Shown: positions 20,725 to 29,077, counted from the stretch's first letter. The stretch is DNA of 64,000 nt from Verrucomicrobiales bacterium (GCA_002698785.1 PAAG01000004.1:1-64000); one strand, 5' to 3'. Translations and numbers: made by a program. The notes: generated by a model from the sequence alone, not told the origin.

Positions 20725-22548
20725 ATGAGCGTCTCCGCTACTTCGGAATCTGCCGAAACCGGCGCAAGCCCTTCTCTCGAATCAGAAGGGATCACAGAAT
20801 TGCAAAATGCTGTCATCCGTTTTGCAGGAAATTCACAAGATGGTATTCAAACAATCGGCGGATTTCTCGCACGATTGGCGGGCCGTAGTGCTCGCGAGGT
20901 CATGACTTACATGACCATTCCATCAACGATTTCGGGAGGGCCTTCGATCTTCCAGGTTCACCTTGGATCGGGCGAAGTCCTCTCTGCTGGTGATGAAGCC
21001 GACTTCCTCGTCGCTTTTTACCAGCACAGTTACGACAACCACATCGATTCCCTGAAAAAAGGCGGTATCTGCATTTACGATTCCGACCACGTTGAAGAGG
21101 TTCAGGAAATTGAAGGAGCGATCCAAGTGGGCGTTCCTATCACCAGCACCACCGTCGAGGCAATTGGCGGTAGCGCCCGTGACCGTGGTAAGAACCTTTT
21201 TGTCCTTGGCCTTGTGACTCAGCTTTTCAAGCTCAAGAAAGAAAAGCTCGTCACCATCATTGAGAAGCAGTTCGGACGGAAGGGTGAAGACGTCCTCCGA
21301 AATGCCATGCTCGCATTCGACGCTGGGTTTGCCTACCCGATCGGTGACCTCCTTGGTGGAGAGTTTGAATTGAAAGAGGGTGTCCACAGTGGTGAGGACA
21401 AAGTCACGACTGATGGTAACACGGCGATCACACTGGGGCTTCTGGCTGGCGGTGTGCGTTTCGGTGCCGGATATCCCATCACACCTTGGTCGACCATCAT
21501 GGAGCAACTGCGGATGGAGTTGCCAAAGTATGGTGGACTTTTCGTGCAAGCTGAGGACGAACTCGGTGCTGTCGCCATGGCACTCGGATTTGCGTATTCT
21601 GGCCATACAGCCGTTACCGGTAGCTCCGGTCCTGGACTGTCGCTCAAGATGGAGGCACTCAGCTACGCGACCATGGCAGAGCTTCCTATCGTTGTGATTA
21701 ACGTGCAGCGCGGTGGGCCGAGCACAGGTCTTCCTACCAGCGTAGAGCAGAGTGACTTGATGCAGGCCATCTACGGTAGCCATGGTGATTCCCCACGAAT
21801 CGTTATTGCTCCAAAGAACGTCGAAGATTGTTTCTACACAGCCCAGGAAGCCTGCAAGCTCGCGAGAGAATACAGCTGCCCGGTAATTGTTCTGACTGAC
21901 CAAGCCCTCGCGACACGGATCGAGGCCTTCTCTCAGCCAGACCTGGACGAGGTCGTGATCGAAGCTCAACTGGACCAGGCTCCTCGTGCGGAAGACTTCA
22001 AGCCATACCCGCTTGATGGGCTCACGAAACACGCTCCTCCTGGAACTCCGATGGAAGGTGGAAAATATCCTGTCGTGACAGGCCTTGAGCATGACGAATG
22101 GGGACACCCCAGTGGTAACCCGAAAATGCACAGCGACATGAACAAACGTCGCCGCGAGAAGCTGAAGACTCTTGGAGAGAAGCTTCCTCTTCCAGAGATG
22201 TTTGGAGATGACTCTGGTGACGTTCTTATCGTTGGATGGGGCTCCACTTGGGGACCGATTCGTGAAACAGTGATTCGATTGAGAGAGCAGGGGCGGAAGT
22301 TGGGATTGATGCACATTCGCCACATGAACCCGCTTCCTAACGGTCTCGAAGAGGTCTTTGCCAAGTTCAACCACGTTGTTGTTGTAGAAATGAATGACGA
22401 AGGACTCTACGGAAATGGTCAGTTAGCCACGCTCCTGAGAGCGAGATATTGTGATCCGAAGATCACGTCCGTTTGTAAGACCGATGGTCTCACCTTTAAG
22501 ATTCGCGAAATCATCGAGGGAGTCGATGCACGAGTGAACGAAGCCTGA
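20725..22548 (+). CDS. korA: 2-oxoacid:ferredoxin oxidoreductase alpha subunit (fused gamma-alpha)
   Basis: This 607-residue cytoplasmic subunit has the KorA architecture. An N-terminal gamma-type POR domain (about residues 25-200, with FAGNSQDGIQTIGGFLARLAG) is fused to the alpha POR_N pyruvate/2-oxoglutarate-binding domain (about 230-470, with GARFGAGYPITPW-type and GSSGPGLSLKMEA motifs), followed by domain II. With korB it would oxidatively decarboxylate 2-oxoglutarate, or a related 2-oxoacid, to the acyl-CoA and reduce ferredoxin. korB starts 31 bases after the stop, so the two are almost certainly one operon. Substrate preference for 2-oxoglutarate is inferred from the overall KorAB-like sequence and cannot be proved here. 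Confidence 0.9.
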   Translation: MSVSATSESAETGASPSLESEGITELQNAVIRFAGNSQDGIQTIGGFLARLAGRSAREVMTYMTIPSTISGGPSIFQVHLGSGEVLSAGDEADFLVAFYQHSYDNHIDSLKKGGICIYDSDHVEEVQEIEGAIQVGVPITSTTVEAIGGSARDRGKNLFVLGLVTQLFKLKKEKLVTIIEKQFGRKGEDVLRNAMLAFDAGFAYPIGDLLGGEFELKEGVHSGEDKVTTDGNTAITLGLLAGGVRFGAGYPITPWSTIMEQLRMELPKYGGLFVQAEDELGAVAMALGFAYSGHTAVTGSSGPGLSLKMEALSYATMAELPIVVINVQRGGPSTGLPTSVEQSDLMQAIYGSHGDSPRIVIAPKNVEDCFYTAQEACKLAREYSCPVIVLTDQALATRIEAFSQPDLDEVVIEAQLDQAPRAEDFKPYPLDGLTKHAPPGTPMEGGKYPVVTGLEHDEWGHPSGNPKMHSDMNKRRREKLKTLGEKLPLPEMFGDDSGDVLIVGWGSTWGPIRETVIRLREQGRKLGLMHIRHMNPLPNGLEEVFAKFNHVVVVEMNDEGLYGNGQLATLLRARYCDPKITSVCKTDGLTFKIREIIEGVDARVNEA

Positions 22549-22579
22549 TTGATAACCCCCTAAAACCCCTTTTCATAAA

Positions 22580-23500
22580 ATGTCTGCTACAGCTGAGCCC
22601 AAAAAGCTGACCAAAAAAGATCTTACCGCTGACCACCCAACTTGGTGTCCGGGATGCGGAGACTTCGCCGTTCTGGCTGCATTCTTCAAAGTATTGGAGA
22701 AGCTCCAGATCCCTCACGAGAAAATCTGCACCATTGCTGGTATTGGTTGTTCTTCCCGCTTTCCTTACTTCGTGAATGGCCACGGAGTTCACTTTATTCA
22801 CGGTCGAGCATTGCCGTTCGCATCCGGAGTGAGCCTTTCTCGTCCAGATCTTCATGTTTTTGCCTTCGGCGGAGACGGTGATGGATATTCAATCGGTGGT
22901 AACCATCTGGATCATGCCGCTAGAAAGAATGTGAATCTGACCTACGTCGTCATGGACAACTTCGTGTATGGCCTGACGAAAAAGCAAACATCACCCACCA
23001 GCCCGAAGGGATTCAAGTCCAAGACAGACCCGACCGGTGCTATCGATCAGCCGATCAACCCAATGAAGAAGCTCGTCTACGGGGGTGCCTCATTCGTTGC
23101 GAGAACACATGCCGCACAGGTGAAGCACATGATGTCTGTCTTCGAGCGTGCTATTCTCCACCCTGGCTTCAGCGTCGTGGAAGTGCTCTCGGAGTGCGTT
23201 GTTTTCTATCCCGGTATTTTCGACGATGGAAATCCCCGGAAAGGTGGAGAGTTCGAGATCATCGAAGAGAAGAAGTGGGACGGTTCACCGGAAGATGCTG
23301 ATCGCCACGATGTTACTGATGACAATGCCGCATACCAGTTGGCGACGCTTCAGTATCCAGGAAAGTTCGGTGTATTCTACGAAACCGACCGGCCTACAAA
23401 GAACCAGCTTGAGCAGCAATGGGTCGATTCGACTCAGGAAAAGTTGAAGAGTTCCGATCCAAAGGACCTTCTGGCTGCCCGATTTGGGTCGATGAAGTAA
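22580..23500 (+). CDS. korB: 2-oxoacid:ferredoxin oxidoreductase beta subunit
   Basis: This 306-residue TPP-binding subunit pairs with korA upstream. The N-terminal WCPGCGDFAVL supplies two Cys for the [4Fe-4S] cluster, with further Cys in AGIGCSSRFPY and the SECVVFYPG region. The TPP/Mg motif is GGDGDGYSIGGNH followed by the conserved NFVYGLTKKQTSPTSP. Length fits KorB/PorB of the short two-subunit type without a fused ferredoxin domain, so an external ferredoxin is needed and none is encoded nearby. A strong hairpin lies downstream at 23545-23577. Confidence 0.92.
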   Translation: MSATAEPKKLTKKDLTADHPTWCPGCGDFAVLAAFFKVLEKLQIPHEKICTIAGIGCSSRFPYFVNGHGVHFIHGRALPFASGVSLSRPDLHVFAFGGDGDGYSIGGNHLDHAARKNVNLTYVVMDNFVYGLTKKQTSPTSPKGFKSKTDPTGAIDQPINPMKKLVYGGASFVARTHAAQVKHMMSVFERAILHPGFSVVEVLSECVVFYPGIFDDGNPRKGGEFEIIEEKKWDGSPEDADRHDVTDDNAAYQLATLQYPGKFGVFYETDRPTKNQLEQQWVDSTQEKLKSSDPKDLLAARFGSMK

Positions 23501-23544
23501 ATCCTTCTCTCACAGCCGGATATAAGGCTCGCTTGAGGGTTGCC

Positions 23545-23577
23545 ATCACGCCCCGGATTCTGTATTCCGGGCGTGAT
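23545..23577 (+). terminator. Strong hairpin after korB, abutting the next start codon
   Basis: ATCACGCCCCGGA (23545-23557) pairs with TCCGGGCGTGAT (23566-23577), with one bulged C and a short loop, and is followed by ATTTT. It reads as the korAB terminator. The permease ATG is only 6 bases beyond the stem, leaving no room for a normal ribosome-binding site, so the hairpin may also affect that gene's translation. Confidence 0.7.
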
Positions 23578-23582
23578 ATTTT

Positions 23583-25028
23583 ATGGGGCCCGTATCGATT
23601 CTTTCCATTGGCGTACTCATTGTAGTGCTTGGGATCATTGCACTGCGATGGCACCCGTTTATTGCATTAGTCATCGCAGCGCTGGTAGTCGCCGCACTGA
23701 CTCCTTCCGAGCTGATCTTCCGAGCGCAATTATCGCCTGAGGCAGAAGTCGCCTTGGAGAGCAGCGATACGAGTGCATCTCCCGAGATACATAGGGAAAT
23801 TGCCTCTGCGAGAGAGAAGGCAGACACGTGGTTTGTCTCCCGGGTTACCAGTGCACTGGGGGAGGGGTGTGGAAAACTCGCACTCATTATCGCAATGGCT
23901 TCAGTCATTGGAAAATGCCTTCTCGATTCCGGTGCCGCTCGACGAATTGTCGATTCTCTGATGAGAAGGCTTGGCCTGTCAGGAACACCTATCGCTTTCT
24001 CTCTTAGTGCTTTCACCTTGGGGATTCCCGTGTTTTTCGACACGGTATTCTACCTTTTGATGCCTCTCGGAAAAGCCCTTCGGCGGCAGACAGGGAAAGA
24101 CTATCTGCTCTACATTCTGACGATCGTGGCGGGTGCGACCATGGCGCATTCTCTGGTTCCACCCACTCCCGGGCCTCTCACAGTGGCAGGCTTCTTTGGA
24201 GACAACGTATCCGTCGGCTCCATGATGCTGGGCGGACTGGTCGTCGGCCTCTTTACCGTATCGGCTGGAATCGGCTACGCCTACTGGGCGAACAGAAAAT
24301 GGGAGATTCCTCTCCGCAAAACGGATCTGGAAGAGCTTGAGGAACTTCCAAGCGAATTGCCCTCTCTTTGGCTGTCATTGTTGCCCATTGTTCTGCCTGT
24401 ACTATTGATCGGCGGTCAAACCATCCTGAAAATGAATGGGCAAGATATCGCTGCGATGAAGTTCCTGGGCGACAAGAACATCGCTCTGATTCTTTCTGCA
24501 GCTGCGGCAATTGGTCTCCTGGTATATTCGAAGAGAAAAGAAGGCAAGGCCAACGTTCGAGCTGCAATGCAGGACGCCCTGTCGAGTGCCGGGGTGATCA
24601 TACTGATTACTTCGGCGGGTAGCGCCTTCGGCTCTGTCTTGAAAGATACCGGAATCGCAATGACGATCGGATCTGCAATCGAAGGGAGCCCCTCACTACT
24701 TCTGATTCCGGTGGCATATGCGATAACTGCCCTGGTTCGGACTGCACAAGGTTCTGCCACAGTGGCGATGATCACTGCAGGCGGATTGATTGCGCCCATC
24801 GCTTCCGAATTCGATTTGTCCTATTCGCCACTCTACCTCGCCCTTGCAATAGGCTGTGGCTCCAAGCCCATCTCATGGGCAAATGACAGTGGCTTCTGGA
24901 TCATCGGTCGAATCTCCGGAATGACACCTCTAGAGACATTCAAGACAGTGAGTGTCATGATGATCATCATGTCCCTCGTAGGTCTCATCGTGACCTTACT
25001 TGGGGCGATTTTGCTCCCGCTGGTGTGA
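23583..25028 (+). CDS. GntP-family permease (gluconate-type organic acid:H+ symporter)
   Basis: This 481-residue inner-membrane protein is strongly hydrophobic throughout, with about 12 or more predicted helices. GntP-family hallmarks include the opening ALRWHPFIALVIAALVV, the EGCGKLALIIAMASVIGK region, LGIPVFFDTVFYLLMPL, a VPPTPGPLTVAGFFG motif and the late SKPISWANDSGFWI segment. Members import gluconate or related sugar acids. The substrate here is unknown and no sugar-acid catabolic gene is adjacent. The ATG sits directly behind the hairpin at 23545-23577 and lacks a visible Shine-Dalgarno sequence, but the next in-frame starts would delete the first transmembrane helix, so I keep this start. 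Confidence 0.88.
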   Translation: MGPVSILSIGVLIVVLGIIALRWHPFIALVIAALVVAALTPSELIFRAQLSPEAEVALESSDTSASPEIHREIASAREKADTWFVSRVTSALGEGCGKLALIIAMASVIGKCLLDSGAARRIVDSLMRRLGLSGTPIAFSLSAFTLGIPVFFDTVFYLLMPLGKALRRQTGKDYLLYILTIVAGATMAHSLVPPTPGPLTVAGFFGDNVSVGSMMLGGLVVGLFTVSAGIGYAYWANRKWEIPLRKTDLEELEELPSELPSLWLSLLPIVLPVLLIGGQTILKMNGQDIAAMKFLGDKNIALILSAAAAIGLLVYSKRKEGKANVRAAMQDALSSAGVIILITSAGSAFGSVLKDTGIAMTIGSAIEGSPSLLLIPVAYAITALVRTAQGSATVAMITAGGLIAPIASEFDLSYSPLYLALAIGCGSKPISWANDSGFWIIGRISGMTPLETFKTVSVMMIIMSLVGLIVTLLGAILLPLV

Positions 25029-25064
25029 CGATTTTGCCATTTCCAGAGGAGTGGAATAGAAGAA

Positions 25065-25083
25065 GCAAATCTTTTGCAGTTTT
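25065..25083 (+). terminator. Weak terminator-like hairpin after the GntP-type gene
   Basis: GCAAA (25065-25069) and TTTGC (25073-25077) form a 5-bp stem followed by AGTTTT. It is too weak to be certain. Confidence 0.25.
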
Positions 25084-25155
25084 GATAGGGAGCAGGGGTA
25101 AGAAGGCTTCAGAATATCAAAAATTTTGGAATTAATAGGGCGGAAACATCCAAAA

Positions 25156-25187
25156 TTGATAAAATTTTAAAATTTGAGTTGTATAAT
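25156..25187 (+). promoter_or_regulatory. Candidate promoter in AT-rich gap
   Basis: A perfect TATAAT hexamer lies at 25182-25187 in an AT-rich stretch. The best upstream match, TTGATA at 25156-25161, is 20 bases away, longer than ideal. A palindrome AAATTTTAAAATTT (25162-25175) lies between them. It would drive transcription into the structured region that follows. Confidence 0.35.
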
Positions 25188-25193
25188 CTAAAA

Positions 25194-25530
25194 TATTTGG
25201 TAAGCTAAACCATCAGCAGCTGAGAGTTGCTAAGAATTAATGACTTCTGCTCCAAAACTTTCCCAATATTCCGCTTCTTCTCCGAATTGGAGATATTTGT
25301 CAGGGAAGGCGACAGAATTCGTGAAAGCTTTTAACACACAAACAGACGAAGCATTTACACAGAGCTTCGAACACATAATTGTAAGAACTTCAACGCATTG
25401 CGTTGGTTGAATTTGGGAAAAGACTGAAATTGCCGTCCCTTGTTTATACCGCAATTTCAGTCGATCCCGAGTTGAGGGGAAGCCGCAGTCCGGGTTATTG
25501 GCAGGTGCCTGGGCTGCGGCTCGTTTCTTT
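25194..25530 (+). ncRNA. Candidate structured RNA or long leader upstream of the glycosyltransferase gene
   Basis: The 689-base gap 25029-25717 holds no convincing gene. Its second half contains tandem perfect stems: CAACGCA/TGCGTTG (25391-25405), GACTGAAATTGC with GCAATTTCAGTC (25422-25433 and 25451-25462), and a 14-base G:U-containing stem at 25481-25521 followed by a T-rich tail. Together with TATAAT at 25182 this suggests a transcript of roughly 330 bases ending near 25530, either a small RNA or an attenuated leader. I recognise no known RNA family (no SRP, tmRNA or RNase P core). Boundaries are inferred. Confidence 0.35.
25481..25530 (+). terminator. Terminator-like hairpin upstream of the glycosyltransferase gene
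   Basis: AGCCGCAGTCCGGG (25481-25494) pairs with CCTGGGCTGCGGCT (25508-25521) through 12 Watson-Crick pairs and two G:U pairs, followed by CGTTTCTTT. The tail points to plus-strand termination although the nearest upstream plus-strand gene ended 450 bases earlier. Confidence 0.55.
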
Positions 25531-25628
25531 AGCGCTTCTGAACGGTTCGCAAATGTGAAATTCGAAAGTGACGAAGCTGTTGCTTTATCGATAATCGGTT
25601 AGGGCGATACTCGCTCGATGTTTTTTGA

Positions 25629-25695
25629 GAGAGAACATCCAGGCGTCTTCTGGACTTGGTTGGGTTGTATTACACCTGTTTGGGAATGTTCTCTC
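25629..25695 (+). promoter_or_regulatory. Long inverted repeat in the leader of the glycosyltransferase gene
   Basis: GAGAGAACAT (25629-25638) is exactly complementary to ATGTTCTCTC (25686-25695), with a nested TCCAG/CTGGA stem (25638-25642 and 25650-25654) inside. It ends 22 bases before the chosen ATG and just upstream of the GGAG ribosome-binding site. It could be an RNA stem in the leader or a protein-binding site. Confidence 0.35.
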
Positions 25696-25717
25696 GCTGA
25701 TAATCGGAGCGACCTCG

Positions 25718-26887
25718 ATGAAAGTAACATTCGTTACGGATACCTATTCGCCACAAGCGAATGGGGTAGCCACGACTCTTGAGAGACTGGTGAATGGACT
25801 TCGTGAACTCGGTCACGAAGTCGATGTCATTCGCCCTGCAATTCTTGCCTGCGAAGAGGAGGGAATGAAAGTTCCTTCCTTCGGATTGCCGGGGTACAAG
25901 GAAGTCCGGTTTGGATTTCCTATTCGCCTCGTCCTACAGGCACGATGGTACAAGAACCGTCCAGATGTAATCTACGTAGCGACCGAAACCCCTCTTGGTG
26001 CCTCTGCGATTACAGCAGCGAGAGCTCTGCGAATTCCCTGCGCATCGGGATTCCATACGAATTTTCAGCAGTACATGGCGCACTATCAGATGCCCCTGCT
26101 GGAGAAGGCGACGATGAAATACCTCCGTCATCTTCATAACCGCTCATCTTGCACCTTTGTTCCATCGCGTGATGTGATTGATCAGCTCGATGAGAGCGGT
26201 TTTGAAAATCTTGAACTCCTTCCCAAAGGTGTGGATACCAAACTCTTCTCACCGAAGAAACGCTCCATTCTCTTGAGACAGTCTTGGGGTGTCCGAGAAG
26301 GCGGTGTGGTTGGTTTGTATGTCGGCCGGATCGCTGCCGAGAAAAACATCCCGCTTGTCGTAAAGAGCTTCCTGGAGATTCAGAAGAGAATTCCTGACTT
26401 CAAGGGTGTCTTCGTTGGGAGTGGGCCCAAGCTCGAAGAATTCAAGAAGGAGTATCCCGACTTCATCTATGCCGGAGTTAAACGTGGTGAGGAGCTCGCA
26501 GAGTACTATGCCTCGGCAGACATGTTCGTATTTCCGAGCCTAACAGAGACATTCGGAAACGTAACTCTTGAGGCCATGGCTAGTGGACTTGCTGTCGTTG
26601 CTTTTGACTATGCCGCGGCAAGGCAGCACATACGTTTGGATGAGAATGGCTTTACTGCTCCCTTCGGCGATGAGGAGGCTTTCCTTCAAATGTGCTTGAG
26701 GGCTGCCAAAATGAATCTCGAAGATATTCGCGTCATGGCCCGAAAGTCGGCACGCAAAGTCAGATGGAAGAAAGTCGTAAAACGCTTCGACAAACAACTG
26801 AAACGTCTGGCGAATCATGAATCTCCGTCTCTGGAAGACGGTCCCATTTTTCCCGAAACACGAGAGACTGAACCGCTCCATTCATGA
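25718..26887 (+). CDS. GT4-family glycosyltransferase, probable Agt-type glycolipid synthase
   Basis: This 389-residue GT-B glycosyltransferase opens with MKVTFVTDTYSPQANGVATT, the N-terminal donor/acceptor loop of GT4 enzymes. It has the nucleotide-sugar site VGLYVGRIAAEKNIPLVVKSF-like block and the E-x7-E region SLTETFGNVTLEAMASG. I chose ATG 25718 because it starts exactly at the family's first strand and has GGAG 9 bases upstream; an earlier TTG at 25625 adds a non-homologous segment overlapping the leader inverted repeat. The stop overlaps the next gene's ATG by 4 bases. That neighbour is PlcP-like, and the PlcP/Agt pair in other bacteria converts phospholipids to glycolipids during phosphate starvation. 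The same role is inferred here. Related GT4 mannosyltransferases are the alternative. Confidence 0.82.
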   Translation: MKVTFVTDTYSPQANGVATTLERLVNGLRELGHEVDVIRPAILACEEEGMKVPSFGLPGYKEVRFGFPIRLVLQARWYKNRPDVIYVATETPLGASAITAARALRIPCASGFHTNFQQYMAHYQMPLLEKATMKYLRHLHNRSSCTFVPSRDVIDQLDESGFENLELLPKGVDTKLFSPKKRSILLRQSWGVREGGVVGLYVGRIAAEKNIPLVVKSFLEIQKRIPDFKGVFVGSGPKLEEFKKEYPDFIYAGVKRGEELAEYYASADMFVFPSLTETFGNVTLEAMASGLAVVAFDYAAARQHIRLDENGFTAPFGDEEAFLQMCLRAAKMNLEDIRVMARKSARKVRWKKVVKRFDKQLKRLANHESPSLEDGPIFPETRETEPLHS

Positions 26888-27723
26888 AAAACTACGACTA
26901 TCACAGCGTCATTATTTCCGATGTCCATCTCGGAACCCGCGATTGCAAAGCGGAAGAGGTCATCGAGTTTCTCAAAGCAACTCGGTGCAAAAAACTGATA
27001 CTAAACGGCGATATCGTCGACGGCTGGGCCCTTCGTGGCGGGGGGAAATGGCTGCCTCTCCACACCAAGTTCGTGCGAACCGTGCTTAAGAAAATGGAGA
27101 AGCAGGGTACCGAGGTGATCTACCTTCGAGGAAACCACGACGACATCCTCGAGCGTTTTCTACCTATCTGTTTTGGAGGCCTTCAGATTGTAGATGAATA
27201 TGTCCACGAGACTCCAAATGGAGATTATCTGGTCGTTCACGGAGATGGATTCGACTCCGTAACAACGAACAGCAAGTGGGTCGCAGTCGCTGGCGCAAAG
27301 GGCTACGAACTCCTCTTGGGGGTTAACCGTCTCTACAACCGGTGGCGTGCCATTCGGGGGAAAGAGTATTATTCGCTCAGTAAGCGAGTAAAAGAGAAGG
27401 TGAAGTCGGCAGTGAGTTTTGTTGATCGCTACGAAGACCAATTGAAAGAACTGGCAGTAGTACGTGGGTGTAAGGGGATTATTTGTGGGCACATTCACAC
27501 TCCTGCTGACAAAAGTTTGGACAACGGGGTGCATTATCTGAATTCTGGCGACTGGGTGGAGTCACTTACCGCAATCGTCGAGAAAGTTCCAGGTGAGTTC
27601 GAGTTGGTCGAGCATCGCGACTTTATGTCCCGAGGGGAGACAGGTGAATCCCTGAAAGAGCTGGAGGGGGACTTCGTCGAGGCGGAGCCACTCGAAAGAA
27701 AGGTCTCGACTGTTGCTGCGTAA
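26884..27723 (+). CDS. plcP: PlcP-like metallophosphatase (UDP-2,3-diacylglucosamine hydrolase superfamily)
   Basis: This 279-residue calcineurin-like phosphoesterase shows metal-binding motifs in order: DVH (13-15), GDIVD (42-46), GNHD (83-86), VVHGDGFD (117-124) and GHIH (202-205). The body has features of the PlcP phospholipase C group rather than classic LpxH: SDVHLGTRDCKAEEVIEFL, the CFGGLQIVDE block, YYSLSKRVKEKVKSAVSF and LNSGDWVESLTAIVE. PlcP removes the phosphate headgroup from phospholipids to give diacylglycerol, which Agt glycosylates. It overlaps the glycosyltransferase gene by 4 bases (ATGA) and is followed by phoU after 74 bases, supporting a phosphate-responsive operon. An LpxH-like role in lipid A synthesis is the alternative. 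Confidence 0.8.
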   Translation: MKNYDYHSVIISDVHLGTRDCKAEEVIEFLKATRCKKLILNGDIVDGWALRGGGKWLPLHTKFVRTVLKKMEKQGTEVIYLRGNHDDILERFLPICFGGLQIVDEYVHETPNGDYLVVHGDGFDSVTTNSKWVAVAGAKGYELLLGVNRLYNRWRAIRGKEYYSLSKRVKEKVKSAVSFVDRYEDQLKELAVVRGCKGIICGHIHTPADKSLDNGVHYLNSGDWVESLTAIVEKVPGEFELVEHRDFMSRGETGESLKELEGDFVEAEPLERKVSTVAA

Positions 27724-27797
27724 CTGCATGGTTTCGCAAAACTGATTGTGAAAGTTTTTGAGATCGCGTATTTCTTACCTGTCGTAACTACTTTGTA

Positions 27798-28505
27798 ATG
27801 CCCAACACTGGCCATACTCTCGCAAACTTCGAAAACGCCCTCAGGGAGGCTCGAAATAATGTTCTCCGAATGGCGAGCATTTCAGGCCAAAACCTGGAGA
27901 ATGCCGTAAGAGGGCTGCTGACGAGAAATTCCGAACTGTGTAACGAAGCAATTGCGGAAGATGACGAGGTGAATAACCTCGAACGCCGTATCGATGCAGA
28001 CTCCTTCGAAATCTTGATGCGTTACAATCCAGTCGCGGGAGACTTGCGTGAAGTAATTGCCGGTATGCGGGTGGCGAATAATCTGGAGAGAATCTCTGAT
28101 GAAGCCCAGAACATCGCTCGTCGCGCACGTAAGATACTCAAGCACCCGGAATTGAAGGAAGTCTTCCTCGTTGAGCCACTCTATGAGAAGGCTCTCAGCC
28201 TGTTGCAGGATGCCATGCGGTCCTATGCAGAGGGAGACAACGAGCTAGCACTTTCTCTGTATGAGAAGGATCGCGAGCTGGACTCTGCTGAGAGCGGTGT
28301 GCTGAAAGAGCTGACTAAGCGCTTGGATAGCAATTCCACTGAGGCGAAGCCGTTCCTCCATCTCGTGTTTATCGTGAGAAGCATCGAGCGAATCGGTGAT
28401 CATGCCGTCAATATTGCAGAGGACGGCATCTTTATGGAAAGTGCTGCTGATGTGCGCCACCTCGGTCCCAGTCTGGCAGCCAAGGAAATTGAGGCGACAA
28501 GCTAG
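27798..28505 (+). CDS. phoU: Phosphate-signalling regulator PhoU
   Basis: This 235-residue all-helical cytoplasmic protein has two PhoU repeats. Acidic metal-binding motifs are visible in each half (EDDEVNNLERRIDAD; YEKDRELDSAE), and the characteristic VAGDLREVIAGMRVANNLERISD and IVRSIERIGDHAVNIAE helices are present. PhoU links the Pst phosphate transporter to the PhoR/PhoB two-component system and represses the Pho response in high phosphate. No pst genes are in the window, so phoU here is grouped with lipid-remodelling genes instead. The gap of 74 bases after plcP has no clear terminator. CTGTCGT about 20 bases upstream of the start is only a weak PHO-box-like half-site. Confidence 0.92.
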   Translation: MPNTGHTLANFENALREARNNVLRMASISGQNLENAVRGLLTRNSELCNEAIAEDDEVNNLERRIDADSFEILMRYNPVAGDLREVIAGMRVANNLERISDEAQNIARRARKILKHPELKEVFLVEPLYEKALSLLQDAMRSYAEGDNELALSLYEKDRELDSAESGVLKELTKRLDSNSTEAKPFLHLVFIVRSIERIGDHAVNIAEDGIFMESAADVRHLGPSLAAKEIEATS

Positions 28506-28573
28506 TTTCCAAAGATCTCCCTGAGCTGACTGGATAAACTCTCCGCAATCGGGTCGCCGCGAAGCGCTGGCAG

Positions 28574-28601
28574 AAAAAAAGGCCGGAAACTTCCGGCCTT
28601 T
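28574..28601 (-). terminator. Rho-independent terminator of rplM-rpsI
   Basis: A perfect 11-bp stem, AAAGGCCGGAA with TTCCGGCCTTT (28578-28601), has an AC loop in plus-strand terms. Read on the minus strand it is followed by a run of T (the A7 at 28574-28580), placing it 58 bases after the rpsI stop. It lies between convergent phoU and rpsI and could also help stop phoU transcripts. Confidence 0.9.
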
Positions 28602-28658
28602 CGTGGGTGTTCAGTTCCTGAAAAACGAACACCTTTGTTGTGATTCCAGTGCGGTATA

Positions 28659-29048
28659 TTAACGCTTGGAGAACTGGAAACGCTTACGAGCTTTTGGCTG
28701 ACCTGCTTTCTTGCGCTCCTTTTTGCGAGGGTCACGAGTAAGAAGATCGGACTCACGAAGCGTGTCGCGAAGTTCGTCGTTCGACTTGAGAAGAGCACGG
28801 GCGATTCCAAGCTGGATTGCTCCAATTTGGCCTGTAACTCCTCCACCGATAGCATTCACGGTGACGTCAAACTGGTTGATCGCATTAGCGACCTGAAACG
28901 GATGAAGCACCTGGTTCTGAAGAGAAAGGGTGCCGAAGTATTCTTCGAAAGGACGCTTGTTGATCGTAATTGATCCAGAACCTGGCACCAAGGTGACTCG
29001 GGCAGTGGATGTTTTGCGTCGTCCGGTTGCGGAAAAAGATTCGCTCAT
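28659..29048 (-). CDS. rpsI: 30S ribosomal protein S9
   Basis: This 129-residue protein has all S9 landmarks: GRRKTSTARVTLVPGSG near the N terminus, INKRPFEEYFG, the GGGVTGQIGAIQLGIARAL core, LTRDPRKKERKKAGQPKARK and a basic C-terminal tail ending in KR that reaches the ribosomal P site. Length is normal for the family. It follows rplM by 29 bases on the minus strand, the standard L13-S9 operon, and is closed by the terminator at 28574-28601. Confidence 0.98.
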   Translation of the reverse strand: MSESFSATGRRKTSTARVTLVPGSGSITINKRPFEEYFGTLSLQNQVLHPFQVANAINQFDVTVNAIGGGVTGQIGAIQLGIARALLKSNDELRDTLRESDLLTRDPRKKERKKAGQPKARKRFQFSKR

Positions 29049-29077
29049 GCCTTAGGTGGGAATACTCGATTCAAAAA

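Noticed and set aside
20923-22374. 483-codon minus-strand frame opposite korA
   Set aside because: The plus strand carries a clear, conserved korA; the antisense product has no recognisable motif.
25230-25454. 74-codon minus-strand frame in the non-coding gap
   Set aside because: It has low-quality composition with no ribosome-binding site and overlaps the perfect stems, so structured RNA is a better explanation.
25625-25717. TTG start extending the glycosyltransferase by 31 residues
   Set aside because: The extension is not part of the GT4 fold and overlaps a perfect inverted repeat. ATG 25718 has a GGAG site and matches the family start.
27770-27797. PHO-box-like CTGTCGT upstream of phoU
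   Set aside because: Only one half-site is a fair match and the second is off the expected 11-base spacing, so I do not call a PhoB site.
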